From Dendrophyllia cribrosa (lineage: Eukaryota > Cnidaria > Anthozoa > Scleractinia > Dendrophylliidae), in the NCBI GenBank assembly GCA_024195265.1, contig JAJLRJ010000011.1, positions 1,095,866 to 1,159,865 on the forward strand: 64,000 nt of DNA, given 5' to 3'. Position 1 is the first letter of the stretch; the number at the start of each line of letters is the position of its first letter. Made by a program: the position numbers and the translations under genes. Below, in pieces: positions 1-44,800 of this stretch. The notes beneath the pieces were generated by a model, which saw only the letters and a list, made by a program, of their open reading frames with translations, ran no database searches and had not been told where the DNA came from.

Positions 1-335
1 GGTTCAACATTTAGAAAACCAAACACTTTACCACTCAGTTCAACCCAAGTCAATCAAGAGCGTTTTATCGCTAGCTGCGAGTCATATTCTCCGTATAAAC
101 ACACGATAAGCTTCTGTTTATACAGACAGTATGGCTCACAACTAGCGCTTGTTTTCCAACATTTACACATTGTTCAGTTTGAAGTTAAAATTGAGATGTT
201 AGAAAGAAACCATCTTGCTTTAAATCGCATGGCATGGAGCGTCAAGTGTTTAAGCTCAGGGCTATATGGCCTTTATACGGGGATTTTGTAAGTACGTTTG
301 TTTTGAAAAAAACGTGCGTACAGGACTGTAATTAA

Positions 336-435
336 AGTCTCCTGCGCGGCAGTTATTTGTGTTGTCACGCAACGCTCCTCCTCACTCGTGAAGGAGCGTT
401 GCGTGACGACACAAACAACGTTTGCGTAGGAGACT
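336..435. repeat. 100-bp hairpin repeat
   Basis: AGTCTCCTGCGC...GTCACGCAACGCTCCT pairs with AGGAGCGTTGCGTGAC...GCGTAGGAGACT. The only notable structure between the left edge and the LRRC9 exon at 501. Confidence 0.65.
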
Positions 436-500
436 AAGGACTGGGGGAGTGATTTAAAAAGATTATTAGCGTGTACGCGATATTTATCTTTTCAACTCAC

Positions 501-32766
<32,266 letters not shown>

Positions 32767-32996
32767 TTCTTCATCTTATTCACATTCACTTCTGAAGAAA
32801 TAGACTCGTTTATGAGCGTTTACTTTGCGTTTGAAGTAAACAAATTGGCGCGCTGCAATCTGCACGGCGCCATGTTTTCTCGAAGACTCAAATTCGAACG
32901 CTGTGATTGGCTAATAGTTGCTCTAGAAACTCGGCTCGGCCCAGGTTGACCCAGGTACTTCAAAGAAGGTGTGTAGAGAGGTGTTGTGTTTCCAAA
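32767..32996. promoter_or_regulatory. Bidirectional promoter between LRRC9-like gene and crotonase, with RFX X-box-like site
   Basis: The two start codons are head to head and 230 bp apart, so one short region must serve both genes. At 32917-32930 the sequence GTTGCTCTAGAAAC fits the RFX/DAF-19 X-box pattern (GTHNYY, two bases, RRNAAC), although the central pair is CT rather than the usual AT. An inverted CCAAT (ATTGG) sits at 32906-32910, six bases away, a classic NF-Y partner arrangement. An X-box would fit a ciliary role for the LRR gene; this is inference from motif and context. Confidence 0.55.
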
Positions 32997-35344
32997 ATGG
33001 CTCTCTCGTTTCTTTCTCGGCAGGCTAGACTCCAAGCACTGAAGATTCCATTCCTTGTAGCCTCGGCCAGGAGGTTCGAAAGCACTCTAGTCGAGACTGA
33101 CCAAGATGGCAAAATTTTTCTTGTTTCGATAAATCGCCCGGAGAAGCGAAATGCGGTTAACACTGAAACTGCTAAACAACTTGCAGATGCGTTTCGCAGT
33201 TTTGAGAATCACGATACCTGTACAGTGGCTGTGTTTTATGGAAAAGGAGGTTCATTCTGCGCTGGTTATGACCTTGAAGAGTTATCAGAGCGGGATCCAG
33301 ATACATTCTTAAAATCGGTGCCTGCCGTTGGAGAAGGAGATGCACCCATGGTAGGTCAACTTTTGCTTCTCAATGACGGTCGAAAACCTTAAATTTATCA
33401 TCTTAATCTGCTATTATTTCATAGAAAAAGAACACAAGCTTGCAAAACGAAAATTTGTCTTGAAGACTGGCTGGAGTATTTTAATTTTCTGTACGTTATT
33501 TCTGGCTTTTTTGCGTATAAAAGGGTTTTGTTCTTGTTATTTGTTTTGCTTCTGTTCGTAATGTCGTGCTTTCTTGCACGAAAGGTCACATGTTCTGAAT
33601 GCGCTACGTGGTCTGCACGTGCGGCGGGAATATTGAAACTTGTCCCTTTCGAGCCAAGCAGGATATTGTTGTCATTGGGTTGTATTTATGATATTTGCGG
33701 TGGAAACCTTTATTTCTTTGTGTTTGATCGCTGTTTCGTGACTGCGTACATGCATGAATGTATATGTACGTGTTGTTTTTATACAAACTCGCAGTGGGGA
33801 GTCATAAAATCGCGCGAAAATCCAAAATAAATCAATTATCGTCCCCCTGGGAGAGGGTTTAACACGGCAAAAAATGTAAATGTATGGACGCGCAAATTAA
33901 AGTTTGGCTTTTATGTACTTTGTGTACTGGACACACAGTAGAAAACATTGTTTTCCGCCATTGTTTTAGGGTCTTAGAATTTTGGTGAAGGATTGTTTTT
34001 GTTTCTTTTGTCCCTTTTGTTCCATCTTAACTTCATCAAAGTAAAGCTCTAAGTTTATACAACAAATTGGGTGCTGTTCTTGTGTACAGGTTCACAAGGG
34101 ATTTCACATTGTATTCCCTTTGTTTTTAAAAGGTATTCACTATTGTGTCTATGTAGTATATTGTTTAGTCTTTTGTTTTTGTCCTTGTGAGCCAGTACAC
34201 AAGGCCAAAACAGCCAATTAGGTAGTTTTGTGTGTACACTTGGGGAACCAAAACCAGAGACTCCACATTGCAGGTCATTATTTTGTTACCTCAAGTCAAC
34301 CTTCAAAGTTAAAGAAAAAAACAATAACTTATAGCTAGGGCATAATTATGCTTTACTTTTCATCCTAATTTCAGGGACCATCTCGAATTAAGCTGAGCAA
34401 GCCTGTGATTGGAGCGCTGGAGGGGCATGCAGTTGCTGGAGGAATGGAGCTGGCATTGATGTGCGACCTCAGGGTGGCGGCAGAAAATTCCATCATGGGA
34501 ATATTTAACAGGAGATTTGGTAACATACTACTAACAGCGATTCTACAGTGGAACCCTGAGACCACCTTGCTATCACAGCGTTATATCCATGTTTTTATAA
34601 TTTATCATGTTTATGTTCTTATGTCATTATGTTGCTAGCGTGAACCAGGCTTTACATGATAGCCTAAACACAGCATTTAACTGAGAAATGTTTAGAACAG
34701 GATTTCTTATACATTTGTATAGCTGTTCGTGTAGATGGTCTTTGAAAGGGAGATGGTCGCTAACAACAGTTGTCATTCAGAAAATCACCTGTGCCTAAAA
34801 AAAAAAATAGAAGAATTTACAGTTACAGTATTTTAATAGATCTCTCCTGAGTGTGGATCAACCTTTTGGTCAGAAATTCAAGATCCCCCCCCCCCCCCCC
34901 CCACCCCTAATTTCCCTGAATAAATAAATAAATTCTTGGTATAATTTCACTTCAGGTGTCCCACTTCTGGATGGCGGTACTGCTAGGTTGCCATACATTG
35001 TTGGCCTTTCACGCGCATTGGATCTCATCATGACAGGACGGCCGGTGACTGCTAAAGAAGCGTACAGCATGGGTTTGGTCGATAGAGTTGTCCCAAATGG
35101 AAAAGCTGTGGAAGAGGCTATGAAACTTGCAAAGTTGATTGCCCGTTTCCCACCTGATTCGCTGATTACCGAGCGCAAGTCTGTCTACTATTCTGTGTTC
35201 AATGCAGAATCGTTTTACGACGCACTGACATATGAGCACTCTAAGGGGGTGAAACTCCGGACCATCAAACATGCTATCAAGGGAGCCAAAGAGTTTTTAC
35301 AAGGGAAGGGCCGCAAGGGGTCATTTGATGACTATCTTGATTAG
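32997..35344 (+). CDS. Enoyl-CoA hydratase/isomerase (crotonase) family protein, probably mitochondrial, 3 exons
   Basis: Exons 32997-33350, 34375-34519 and 34956-35344 join in frame to 295 residues, a normal length for the family. An in-frame Met lies upstream, but the start at 32997 is chosen because the protein then begins with an Arg-rich, acid-free leader (MALSFLSRQARLQALK), as expected of a mitochondrial targeting peptide. The crotonase oxyanion-hole segments are clear: GGSFCAGYDL near residues 84-93 and GHAVAGGMEL near 135-144. Glu143 matches the first catalytic Glu of enoyl-CoA hydratase; the position of the second Glu appears to be Asn163. The family acts on acyl-CoA thioesters, but with one Glu the reaction (hydratase, isomerase or other) cannot be assigned. 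The gene shares its promoter with the LRRC9-like gene. A poly(A) signal AATAAA lies at 35493-35498. Confidence 0.9.
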
Positions 35345-35724
35345 TGAAATTGAAATAGATATATTCACATCAAGTGGGTACATAAACTACACAAAACTCT
35401 ATGATCATAGATCTGATAGATATATACAGTTACTTGGCAAGAGATGATTCGTGTGTGATTTTCCCAAACTTTTTAAAAGGTAAAGGTGTGGCAATAAAAT
35501 GTAAACAGCATGCTAAATGTGAACATGTAAGAGTCCAAAATACACATGCCATGATCAATTTGTACAGTTGAACCTGTAATACAAGATACCCAAGTGCTAG
35601 TGGCCATATTGTACATGAATATCATTTTCAGTGATGGCCTCTTCTGCATTTGGATCAAGTGGTGAGGGATCATATGATGGCAATGTAATCAAATTCAAAT
35701 TTGATGTGATATACATGTATCAAT

Positions 35725-35850
35725 GAGTGTTTCATTAGGATTTCCAAACACTGAGAATTGGGTTGAAAAAAAAAGTTGAGGGTTTTTAACCAACTTTGAG
35801 ATGTTTGGATACTTGGTGAAACACTCTTTCAAGTGTTTGATGTCGCTTCT
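35725..35850. repeat. Dispersed inverted repeat (copy 2), downstream of the crotonase
   Basis: GAGTGTTTCATTAGGATTTCC pairs with GGATACTTGGTGAAACACTC; same 3' extension as the copy at 17400-17545. Confidence 0.6.
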
Positions 35851-38139
35851 CAATCTAATCATTAAATACAGAGAAAGCAAAGGAATAAAATTGGCAAAAT
35901 CTGTGCTAATTTAAAGATTGGGTGTCTAAATGTCCATCTCACTTATGATTCTCTTTGTTGAAACTTGATGAATTATTCTGTACATGTGTATTACTTTCAC
36001 AGTGCAGCTTTTGTTAGAGTTTGTTCAATGAGGGCCATTTTCAAAATGGAAATGCTCATGCTTTACATAACACAACATTAGCATGTATTGCACACTGTTA
36101 ATAACCTTTCAAAGAAATGGGAACAAAGCACTGTCAGAAATGGAGACATAGCCAGTTTATGCCTTGTGTTGCAATCTTGATTTGCCATAGTCCTGAAGGA
36201 TGCACAAAATAGACTGCTCTTTGATGATCACAAAAAAATCCCAGAAATCAGGGCTACAGTTAACTCACTCATAAGACAACCAAGAAAAGCAGTCACTAAG
36301 AGAGACAGCCACTTCAGACAGTCTTAAAACGGGATTTAGATTAATACAACTCTTGCTCATAAGGGAAGTAGTCAGATAACAAGTGCACTCGACGAGGACC
36401 CACCTTGTGTAGGGGTAGGGGGGTTACGCAAGATACCACCTATCTGATGAGTGTAATGGACACAATGTTTTGGCCTAAAAATTGAAGATAAGACTTAAAT
36501 ATTCTGTGTGCATGAAGCTAGTAAGACGGCACAGGAAGATTTGAATCTTTTTCTCAGTTTCTACTCCTGATACAATGGGGGCTATACCAACAAAACACCA
36601 TCTTTTTAGGTAGAGGAGAGGGGGTACCTAAAGTGACCACCAGTCTTTTTGTAAAATAGTGGGTCCTGTCCGAGTACAATAGTTTTGACCATTTCCCTAA
36701 CAGTTGCATGTGACTGTTTTTAACACATGCTGTTCACATTGTGCTTAAATCATGACATGTCTGTTCACGCGACATTGTTCATTGTATGGTAGGGTACAAT
36801 ACATCTTTCATGCCGTACAAGGCACCGTAACCACATTGTATGTGACAAAGTTTTACCATCTAAACAGTCTTAACTGAGAAATGTTTCCAGCAGGATTTTA
36901 TAAAGATAGTTGCTGAAGGGAGATAGCTGGAGAGAGTCAACTGTTTTGAAAGATATCTTGAATTTAGTGTATCAGCAAAAGCTATCAGTTATTACATCAT
37001 TCATACATTGTAAAGGGTGATATATCGAGACTACTATGTTTATTCTTAGTCTGGAATGTGGCAAATTGAATGCACACTTAATCTGTTTCAGTTTATGCAC
37101 CATTCAAAGATAAGTGAAGTGCAACAAAATAAGATATTTGTTGCAGTCCTTAATCTTAGAAATTTTGGCTGTGAAACTGTCTATGACACTTACTTTTCTT
37201 GTGGCAGTGCTTTTTAACTTTAATCATCAATTAATTGTCCAAGAAGTTCTACTACATGTTTTAATTTAATAGCAACTTTTTCATTGTTTACAAGCCATTA
37301 TTGGAATTGAAACTTGATAGTTTTGGGTTAGGTAAAAGTTAAAGAAACCTATAAAGGAGTTCCATAAGGGAGCTTATAAAATAAACAACAGCATTGAAAA
37401 TACAAAAGTAATAATTATTATAGTTTAGTTAAGTATTATAGAAAAATGAAAGTGGTGTGAGCTTTATGACACTCTTGTCTAAATAACAAAATAAAATGCT
37501 TTTTGTGAAAATGCGATTTGTTTGACTTGTCATTCAAAATATTAAATACCCCACAATACTGCAAACTGATACAAATTGTAAACATTCTAAATAAATGGGC
37601 CTATGCACCTTTTCAAACATGAGAGAATAGTATCAAACTCAGAAAAAAATTCCGAGTTCAGGATGGGATTTGAAATGTGAAGGGTGAAATGTGGGCTTTT
37701 GACTGGAACCACATCGCACAGCCAAATGATAACACGACTCATAACTGCATCTCGCAGTCACATTAAGGCATACATATGACTCCTAACTGCATCATGCAGT
37801 CACATTAAGGCATATCAAAGATGCAACCAACCTCCAAAGTGAGCGATGAAAAATTCAAACTATGCACCTTTTAAAGCTAATAATTATTTTTTTCAAGTTT
37901 CACCTTTTTGGAAGAAAAATGCAAGCTTCCAGGTTATTGCTCAATCAACTTAGGGAAAACAATGGACATTGGGCAGTTTCAAATTCCTTTATAGTATAGG
38001 AATTCAGCATTTCTATTCAATTCAAAATGCTTAAAATACCCATCAGATTAAATAAATAAATAAACTTGTTTAGTAAGGATGACATGTGACTGACAAACCT
38101 GTGGCCCTCGAACTCCAGGTCGAATTGGAATTTAGAATT
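35851..38139. other. Intergenic, nothing recognised apart from a duplicated 43-bp segment
   Basis: No open frame of note and no splice-linked exons. At about 37735-37810 ACTGCATCTCGCAGTCACAT is present twice in tandem. AT-rich. Confidence 0.6.
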
Positions 38140-38626
38140 AGGGCCTGTTTACATGGAGGGAGGGTGACCCGGGTACCAGGGTCACCCTCCCAGCCGGGCT
38201 AACACATAGCCCGCCTTTACATGGGCGGGCTATCATATAGGTGAGCTATCTTTTTTTTGGCGGACTTTTTTTATTGCAACGGCACGCTTTATGAAGCACG
38301 ACATATTAACAAACATGGCAGCAAGAAGAAAGGCTATAGTGGCGAGTTTGCTGTTTTTATTGCTTGTTTTCACGGGTAATTTCAAGTCAAAAGAAATAGC
38401 CCGCCTAGGAGGGTGACCGTTTACATGCAGAAAAGATAGCCCGCCTAGGAGGGTTACCCTGGCAAGCAGACAGGGTGACCTGGGTAGGTGGGTGACCCTG
38501 TCTATCGTGTAAACACTTCAGTGTGCTTTGTAAAGAAATGTATGAAAAGTTGGCCCTCCCAGGGTAGCCCGGCTAGGAGGTTGACCCTGCTACCCGGGTC
38601 ACCCTCCCTCCATGTAAACAGGCCCT
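38140..38626. mobile_element. 487-bp MITE, GGGCCTGTTTACATGG ends
   Basis: AGGGCCTGTTTACATGGAGG at left and CCTCCATGTAAACAGGCCCT at right; TAGAAT occurs next to both ends. The interior repeats GGGTGACC and AGCCCGCC motifs. Confidence 0.75.
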
Positions 38627-39659
38627 TAGAATAGTTAGTTTTTGAGGAGGAGGAAAAACCGGAGTACCCAGAGAAAAAACCCTTGGAGCAAGGAAGAGAA
38701 CTAACAACACTAACAACAAACTCAACCCACAATATAACGCTGAGTCCAGAAATTGAACCAGTGCCACATTGGTGGGAGGCAAGCGCTCTCACCACTGAGC
38801 CATCCCTGTTCCCCTCTTTCATTTTAAGAGCATCAAAACTGTGCATTGTTGGATTATTTTCTTAAAATTTGCCTAAAGTAAACAAATTTTTGGTCCTTCC
38901 CCAGAAGCTTTCACTCACTTCTTGTGCTTGGAAAGGAAAGGATATGACTGCTCTGCAGGGTCATAAACATATTAAGTCCTTTTGCACTCAGCCCTTTTCT
39001 TTGAAGAACATGTATACCTTGCCTTTACAGAAGCAGGCCTTGTGTACTAATTGTTACTATAAAGAGATCACACACAAAAAAAAGAATAATACTTGATATG
39101 CAAGAGACTGGGCAGAACAAAATAATGTAAAAGTGAGCTTTATATACACTTACAAACTGCAGGCGGTTTTGTCAGGCAAACAATTCGATTATTAAAAACA
39201 CTTAAAAACCTGCCACAAACATCTTTATTTTGAGTGCTAGTTTACAGGCGATATCCCAACACCTAAATATCTGAAAAGTGTAAACATCAATCTACAAATA
39301 CTATAAGCTTGGAATAAATACAAATAATATTTTGTTTTACCAACAAATTTCCACTAAAAGCCTGAAAAAAAGCTAATCATCAGTTGAGACTAGAATTTAT
39401 TTCTAAACTACTATACACTGTTAACTCTAAAACTAAAAAGTTACGAAAGTAAACCCAAGTTTCGTAGCACAAAGATTAAAATGACCAACCAAAAAAAATG
39501 TTTTAAACTAAAACGAAAGGCACTTTACACAGGTATGTGGAATGGATACATTCAAGTTGCAAACTCGGATAAAATAATTGATGATAAATGTTGAATGATG
39601 CAAATAGGTGACTGCATAAATTTTGATACCATTTAACTAGGAGAAATTTCAAATGGTTG
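38627..39659. other. Intergenic / 3' UTR side of the PHF7-like gene
   Basis: No coding signal. Probably includes the 3' UTR of the leftward PHF7-like transcript. Confidence 0.5.
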
Positions 39660-41769
39660 TCATCTGAAGCACTTATGACTTACAGTCATGTGATGCTCTT
39701 GCAGAGAGTAGAACTTTTTAAGTGACCTCTCAAGATAGCTGCCATTCTTTTTGCTCCGTAAGTTCAATCTTCTATTCTGACCAGATGGTGAGACGGGCGT
39801 CTTCCCCTTTGGAAAGTAAGTTTGAGTAATTGTGGTTTGTCTGGTTGGAAGTTGTTTCCTGGTGAATGGCTTGAAAGGTCTAGTGTTGGTGCCTACAGAA
39901 CAATGTTCTTTGCTTGGAATTGGGCCATCTTCATCAATTGCTGCATTTGTTTTCGCTGATGGTAGATTTTGCTTCTGACTCTCATCCGATTTTTCTCCAA
40001 CGTGACAACAACTGCTTGTACTGCTGACAGTTTGGCTCTGCAAATCTTTACATTTGCAGCTTGTGGCAATGACATCTGGACAAAAATATCCCGCTGGATT
40101 GCAACACCTCAAGAAGCACTTGCCGAACTTATCGTTGCCAAGGGGACAAGGTTTCTTCACAACTTTGGTGATAAGACATGAATCATCATCGCTGTCAGAA
40201 GGTTCTTGTTTGTTCTCAAAATTTAGTAACTTTACTTTAGACACCATTGGATCTCTCAGGACTTTGACATCAGCAGCACTGGAATCCGCCTCCGTTTCAA
40301 CAACTTGTACAGCTGTTAGCCTCTTTAACTTTTGTAAATTTTGTTGCCTTCTCCTGGGACTTTTCACTTTTTCAGCATCAACTGTTTCATTGGAGTTTGA
40401 ACTACTGTCACCTTTTTCACGTTTTGTGTTCCCTGGGGATTTGCCTTTTTCTATGCGGATCTTTAAAACCTCCTCACTAGCATCAGATGCACACTCCGAA
40501 TCAGTGTCTCTTATCACAATCGCTTCCCTCTCTTTAATTTCAACTGGCACAGCTGTGGCATTTGTCTCTTCTGTCAATGTAGCACCACCGAACACAGCAT
40601 CGGAAAAGGCAAACAAGAGAGAAGAAGTCATTGATGTTGAATCCAAAAGATCGTTAATTAAACTTCTAGCACCAGTTGGAGATTTTTGTAAATGGTTTTC
40701 TTCATGGCTGCTTGGCCCTGCTTTACCAGGTGTCCCTTGTATACCAGAGAGCCGACGGCGCTTCCTCATGGGAGATGCACCTTCTCTCACATGTGCCTCA
40801 ACACTGCTTCGTAGCTGCACTGATTCTTCTTGGTTCCTTCTTAGGGTGGCAAGCGGAACATCGTCATCTGACACAGTGCACACATTCACTTCACAGTCCT
40901 CTGTTGAGGAGGAGCTCTGGTCTTCATCGCTGGTGTAAGGATCCATTGAATGATCTCCAACAGGCCTTTGCCGCGTGCTAGAATAAGGTAAAGTGTTGCC
41001 GCACACATCACAGTGCCATTCTTCTGGTGAATTCCTCCAGTGCTGACACCTCAGATGGGTCCCAAACTGGCCACAGGTATCACACAAACGTATCCGCCAC
41101 TTTCTAACGAGAAAGGAGAAAGTCCAATTCAGTTTAAAATTTTGCAACGTCCCTTGCATCTAAACCCACTTAGGTACTTTGTGCTTGGAAAAGTATTTTA
41201 CCACTTGTACTACTGACAGTACACAATCACATGCAGTGGTTACAGTGCAATGCACCCTACCATGAGCACTCAACAAACTTTTTTACAAGTAAGCCAGGGC
41301 TCGAGACTAACTTTTTAGGTTAGTAGCCTAGTGACTAGTGACAAGTTTGAATTCACCAGCCAAAATAATATTTTACCAGCCTGAATTGTACTGGGGGTGG
41401 GGACAATAACATGTGTCATCCTGATTAAGAAAAAATCTACGACATTGAAAACACAACTTGATCAGTTTTACTAACACCTTACAAACGTCCTAACGTACGA
41501 AGAAATATCGACTGAGATACACCTTATGAATGTACTAATGTACTGAAAACGTTGAGATATCTGTTTACAGCAGGAGCCATAATCGGGGATCTGATTATGG
41601 CTCCTGTTTACAGTCTATCTTTCAGTTTTTGTTCTCAATTTGCTTTTGCCATTCATCGAAAATGATTTTCAGTTTGGTTCCGTCTGGTGCTTCAGTTACA
41701 ATTCTCACTAGCCCAAATGGCTAGTGAAAGCAAAAATCCACTAGCCAAAACTGAAGTTTTACTAGACTT

Positions 41770-41802
<33 letters not shown>

Positions 41803-44800
41803 TAAGCCAATCAGAGAACGAGAAATTATGGGCATGCCTCCTCGCAAAGTTGAGCAGTTACAAAATATGAAGATTTTATTCACTTTTAATTATTGCTTCA
41901 CATGTACCGGTACATGTATCTGCAGTTACGAAATTAGCTGGTGAATTTGTGGAAACTTGTAACTGGTTGATTTAAAGATTTGACAATGACTGACCCTGAA
42001 GTTCCTTTGTGTTCTCGGCCATGTGGACAGGAGCATTTTTGTGCATCACAGCGACTGTATTGAAACAGAAGGTCAGCAAATGCATCATCTTTTTCCCAAC
42101 TAGCATCCCTGTAAACAGACCAAACAATTAATTTAGTGTCTTGACAGTGGAGATGCAGTAGCCTACACGACAGATGCTTTATAAGCCAAGAGAGGCGAGC
42201 GAAGCATGTCGCGCGAAGAGCGAGACGAGCTCGTGTCGTGCGAAGAGCGAGACAAGCTCGATCATGTCGCGCGAAGAGCGAGATGAGCTCGTGTCGCGCG
42301 AAGAGCGAGATGAGCTCGTGTCGTGCTTTGCGCGACATGCTTTGCTCGCCCCGCTTGGGTCATAAAGCGCCTGTCATGCAGGCTGGAAACGTAGTGGTGT
42401 GGCGGTTTGAGCCTGGTCTCACTGCTGTTGTGTTGTTTCCTTAGACAAGAAACTTTACTCCACATCGTCACTCTCCACCCAGGTGTATACATGGGTACAG
42501 GCAACATCATGCTAGGGGTAACCTTCTTGTGGATTACAGATGGTGTAGTATCCCTTCAAAGGGGGGGGGGGGGGGGGGGGGGGGGGGAGTAAAAATACTC
42601 CTAGTTGTTTCATGCTACAGAAACCGCACGGGTTAAGCGGGGACCCTCTGGCTCATGTAAGGTACAGTACTCTAAACTTATCAGTGGCTATTGTGTGAGT
42701 GTGAGGTGGAGCAGAAAGGGGGGGAGGGTTGTTAAGGCAGTGCTTCACTGAGGCCCAAGTAGAAATCACACTGACAGGATTTGTACACTTTAATCTGTAG
42801 CCAGTCTGTATTCTGGGAATGAGGGAATGAGAGATTGGATGATGTTTGCAATAATGTACATGTATAACGTATAGCCTGGAAACATAGAAAACTCAACTTA
42901 CTGTTCTGGGATAAAAATGCCCATTCTTTTCATTTCCTCTTGGAATTTATCCATGTTATTGCACATGGGGCAGCGGAAATAATACAAGCCACTGGACTGT
43001 GCATGTCTCTGTAAAAAAAGGAATGTAAACCCTTTAACTCCCAAGAGTGCCATACATCAAAATTCAAGAAAAAAATCCAAATTTCATTTTATAAAATATT
43101 GGAAAGCAAATAGTACCATGCAAAAGTACTGTTGAAGAGGTTTTATTTGAATGGTTACACCACAGGATTTTATCCACAGACTCAAAAGTTAGAACAAATG
43201 GTACCATGCAAAAGAACTGCCAAAGAGGCTTCATTTGAATGGTCACACCATGGGATTTCATCAACAGACTCAAAAGTTAGAACAAATGGTACCATGCAAA
43301 AGTACTGCTGAAGAGGTTTCATTTGAATGGTCACACCATGGGATTTCGTCCACAGACTCAAAAGTTAGAACTACACTACATGTCTCCATAATTGATTTTG
43401 GGGCTAATAAAAGGGTTAAGAAAATGACCTAAACTGAGCAAAAAGCTCCCTATTTAGTTGCACAACAAAATGACATCTCATTCCTTATGCTATGGATAAA
43501 CTCTGCTTACCTGAAGACAGCTGTTGTGAAACCATGACTTTTTACAACACGGCACCACAAGAGGAACTTCAGCGAGAGATGTACGGCTGTCCCATTCAAT
43601 TTCACACCGACAGATTGGACAAGTTTGGTTTTTACTTTCTGCCAGATTCACTTGTTGCCTTGGACGGTGATACAGGCAATAAGAACTGCAGTAATGAAAT
43701 TCAACGCAAGAAAAGTTAGGTGTGGTTATCAAACCTTATGCATTCCATTTATTTACCCAATTTACATGTATTTATGTGAGCACTTCAAGTTTAAGGTTGT
43801 GTTTGCTCAACAAAGAAAGAAACAAGATGAACTTACTTGAAGCTGTCAAAGAACTGAAACAGTGAGCCTCGATCTCGTCCACATTTGTAGTGGAAGGCTT
43901 GGTGGCATCTTGAATCACAGCAGCCAATTGATGCACCATGTGTTTTGCAGAAATTACACCTCTAAAAATGGATATATGGTTGATTTAGATAAAGAAAATG
44001 GAATGGAGTTTTATAATAATATATGAACATGACATGACAGGGAATGCCCCAGGTTACTTGACTGAGCAGTTCACGCTCTGACATGCCAATGCACTCTTCT
44101 AGAAACACACAAGCTCTTGATATCCCACTATTTAGATCTGCCTGTGGACAGACAACTTTTTATAATCAGGTTGTTAGTCTTTGGAACTCTCTGAAACCAA
44201 AACTTAAACTTTGCAATCTCAAAACAGTTTTAAACAGTCCTTAAAGCGTAGACTCTTAATGACATTCTTAAGTTAATAAACTTAAATTTTTATTATTTAT
44301 AGTTTTTTCATAATATGTATTTACAGGTTATTATATAATTATAATTGAAGGGCCGAGAGCATGTCCAGCCTATATGACTTTTTAGGCCTTTTTTTATTTT
44401 TTCTCGCTCAGAATAGCTCAGAATAGCCTCATTTTATCGTATAGCGAATAATATCACAAGCCCTTGTCGAATTTGCACTAACCCTAAGGAATTTGACCAA
44501 TTTCACCTGAAAAAAGCAGAGTTCTGGCCCTCCAGTGCTTTGATGGTACATTCAGAGCGCAATTTCGAAGCCATTTGAAAGCAGTTTGGCCGTGAGAATA
44601 CGCGACTGCAATACTTCTGACCAGCGCCAACAACTAAACGAAAATACCGTTATTTACGCACGCCTGGCTCGCTTATCTATCGTGAGCTCACTACGGCAAC
44701 ACATCGCCTCTGTAGCATGTGTTTAAGCCAACGTGTATGAGGCCCGTCCGGTGATTGAAAGACATCATTAAGTCCAGAAATCCTTGAGTCTCTAGCACTT

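Noticed and set aside
40054..40938. 294-codon plus-strand frame
   Set aside because: It is antisense to the last exon of the PHF7-like gene, which has the spliced PHD continuity; the plus frame matches no family I know.
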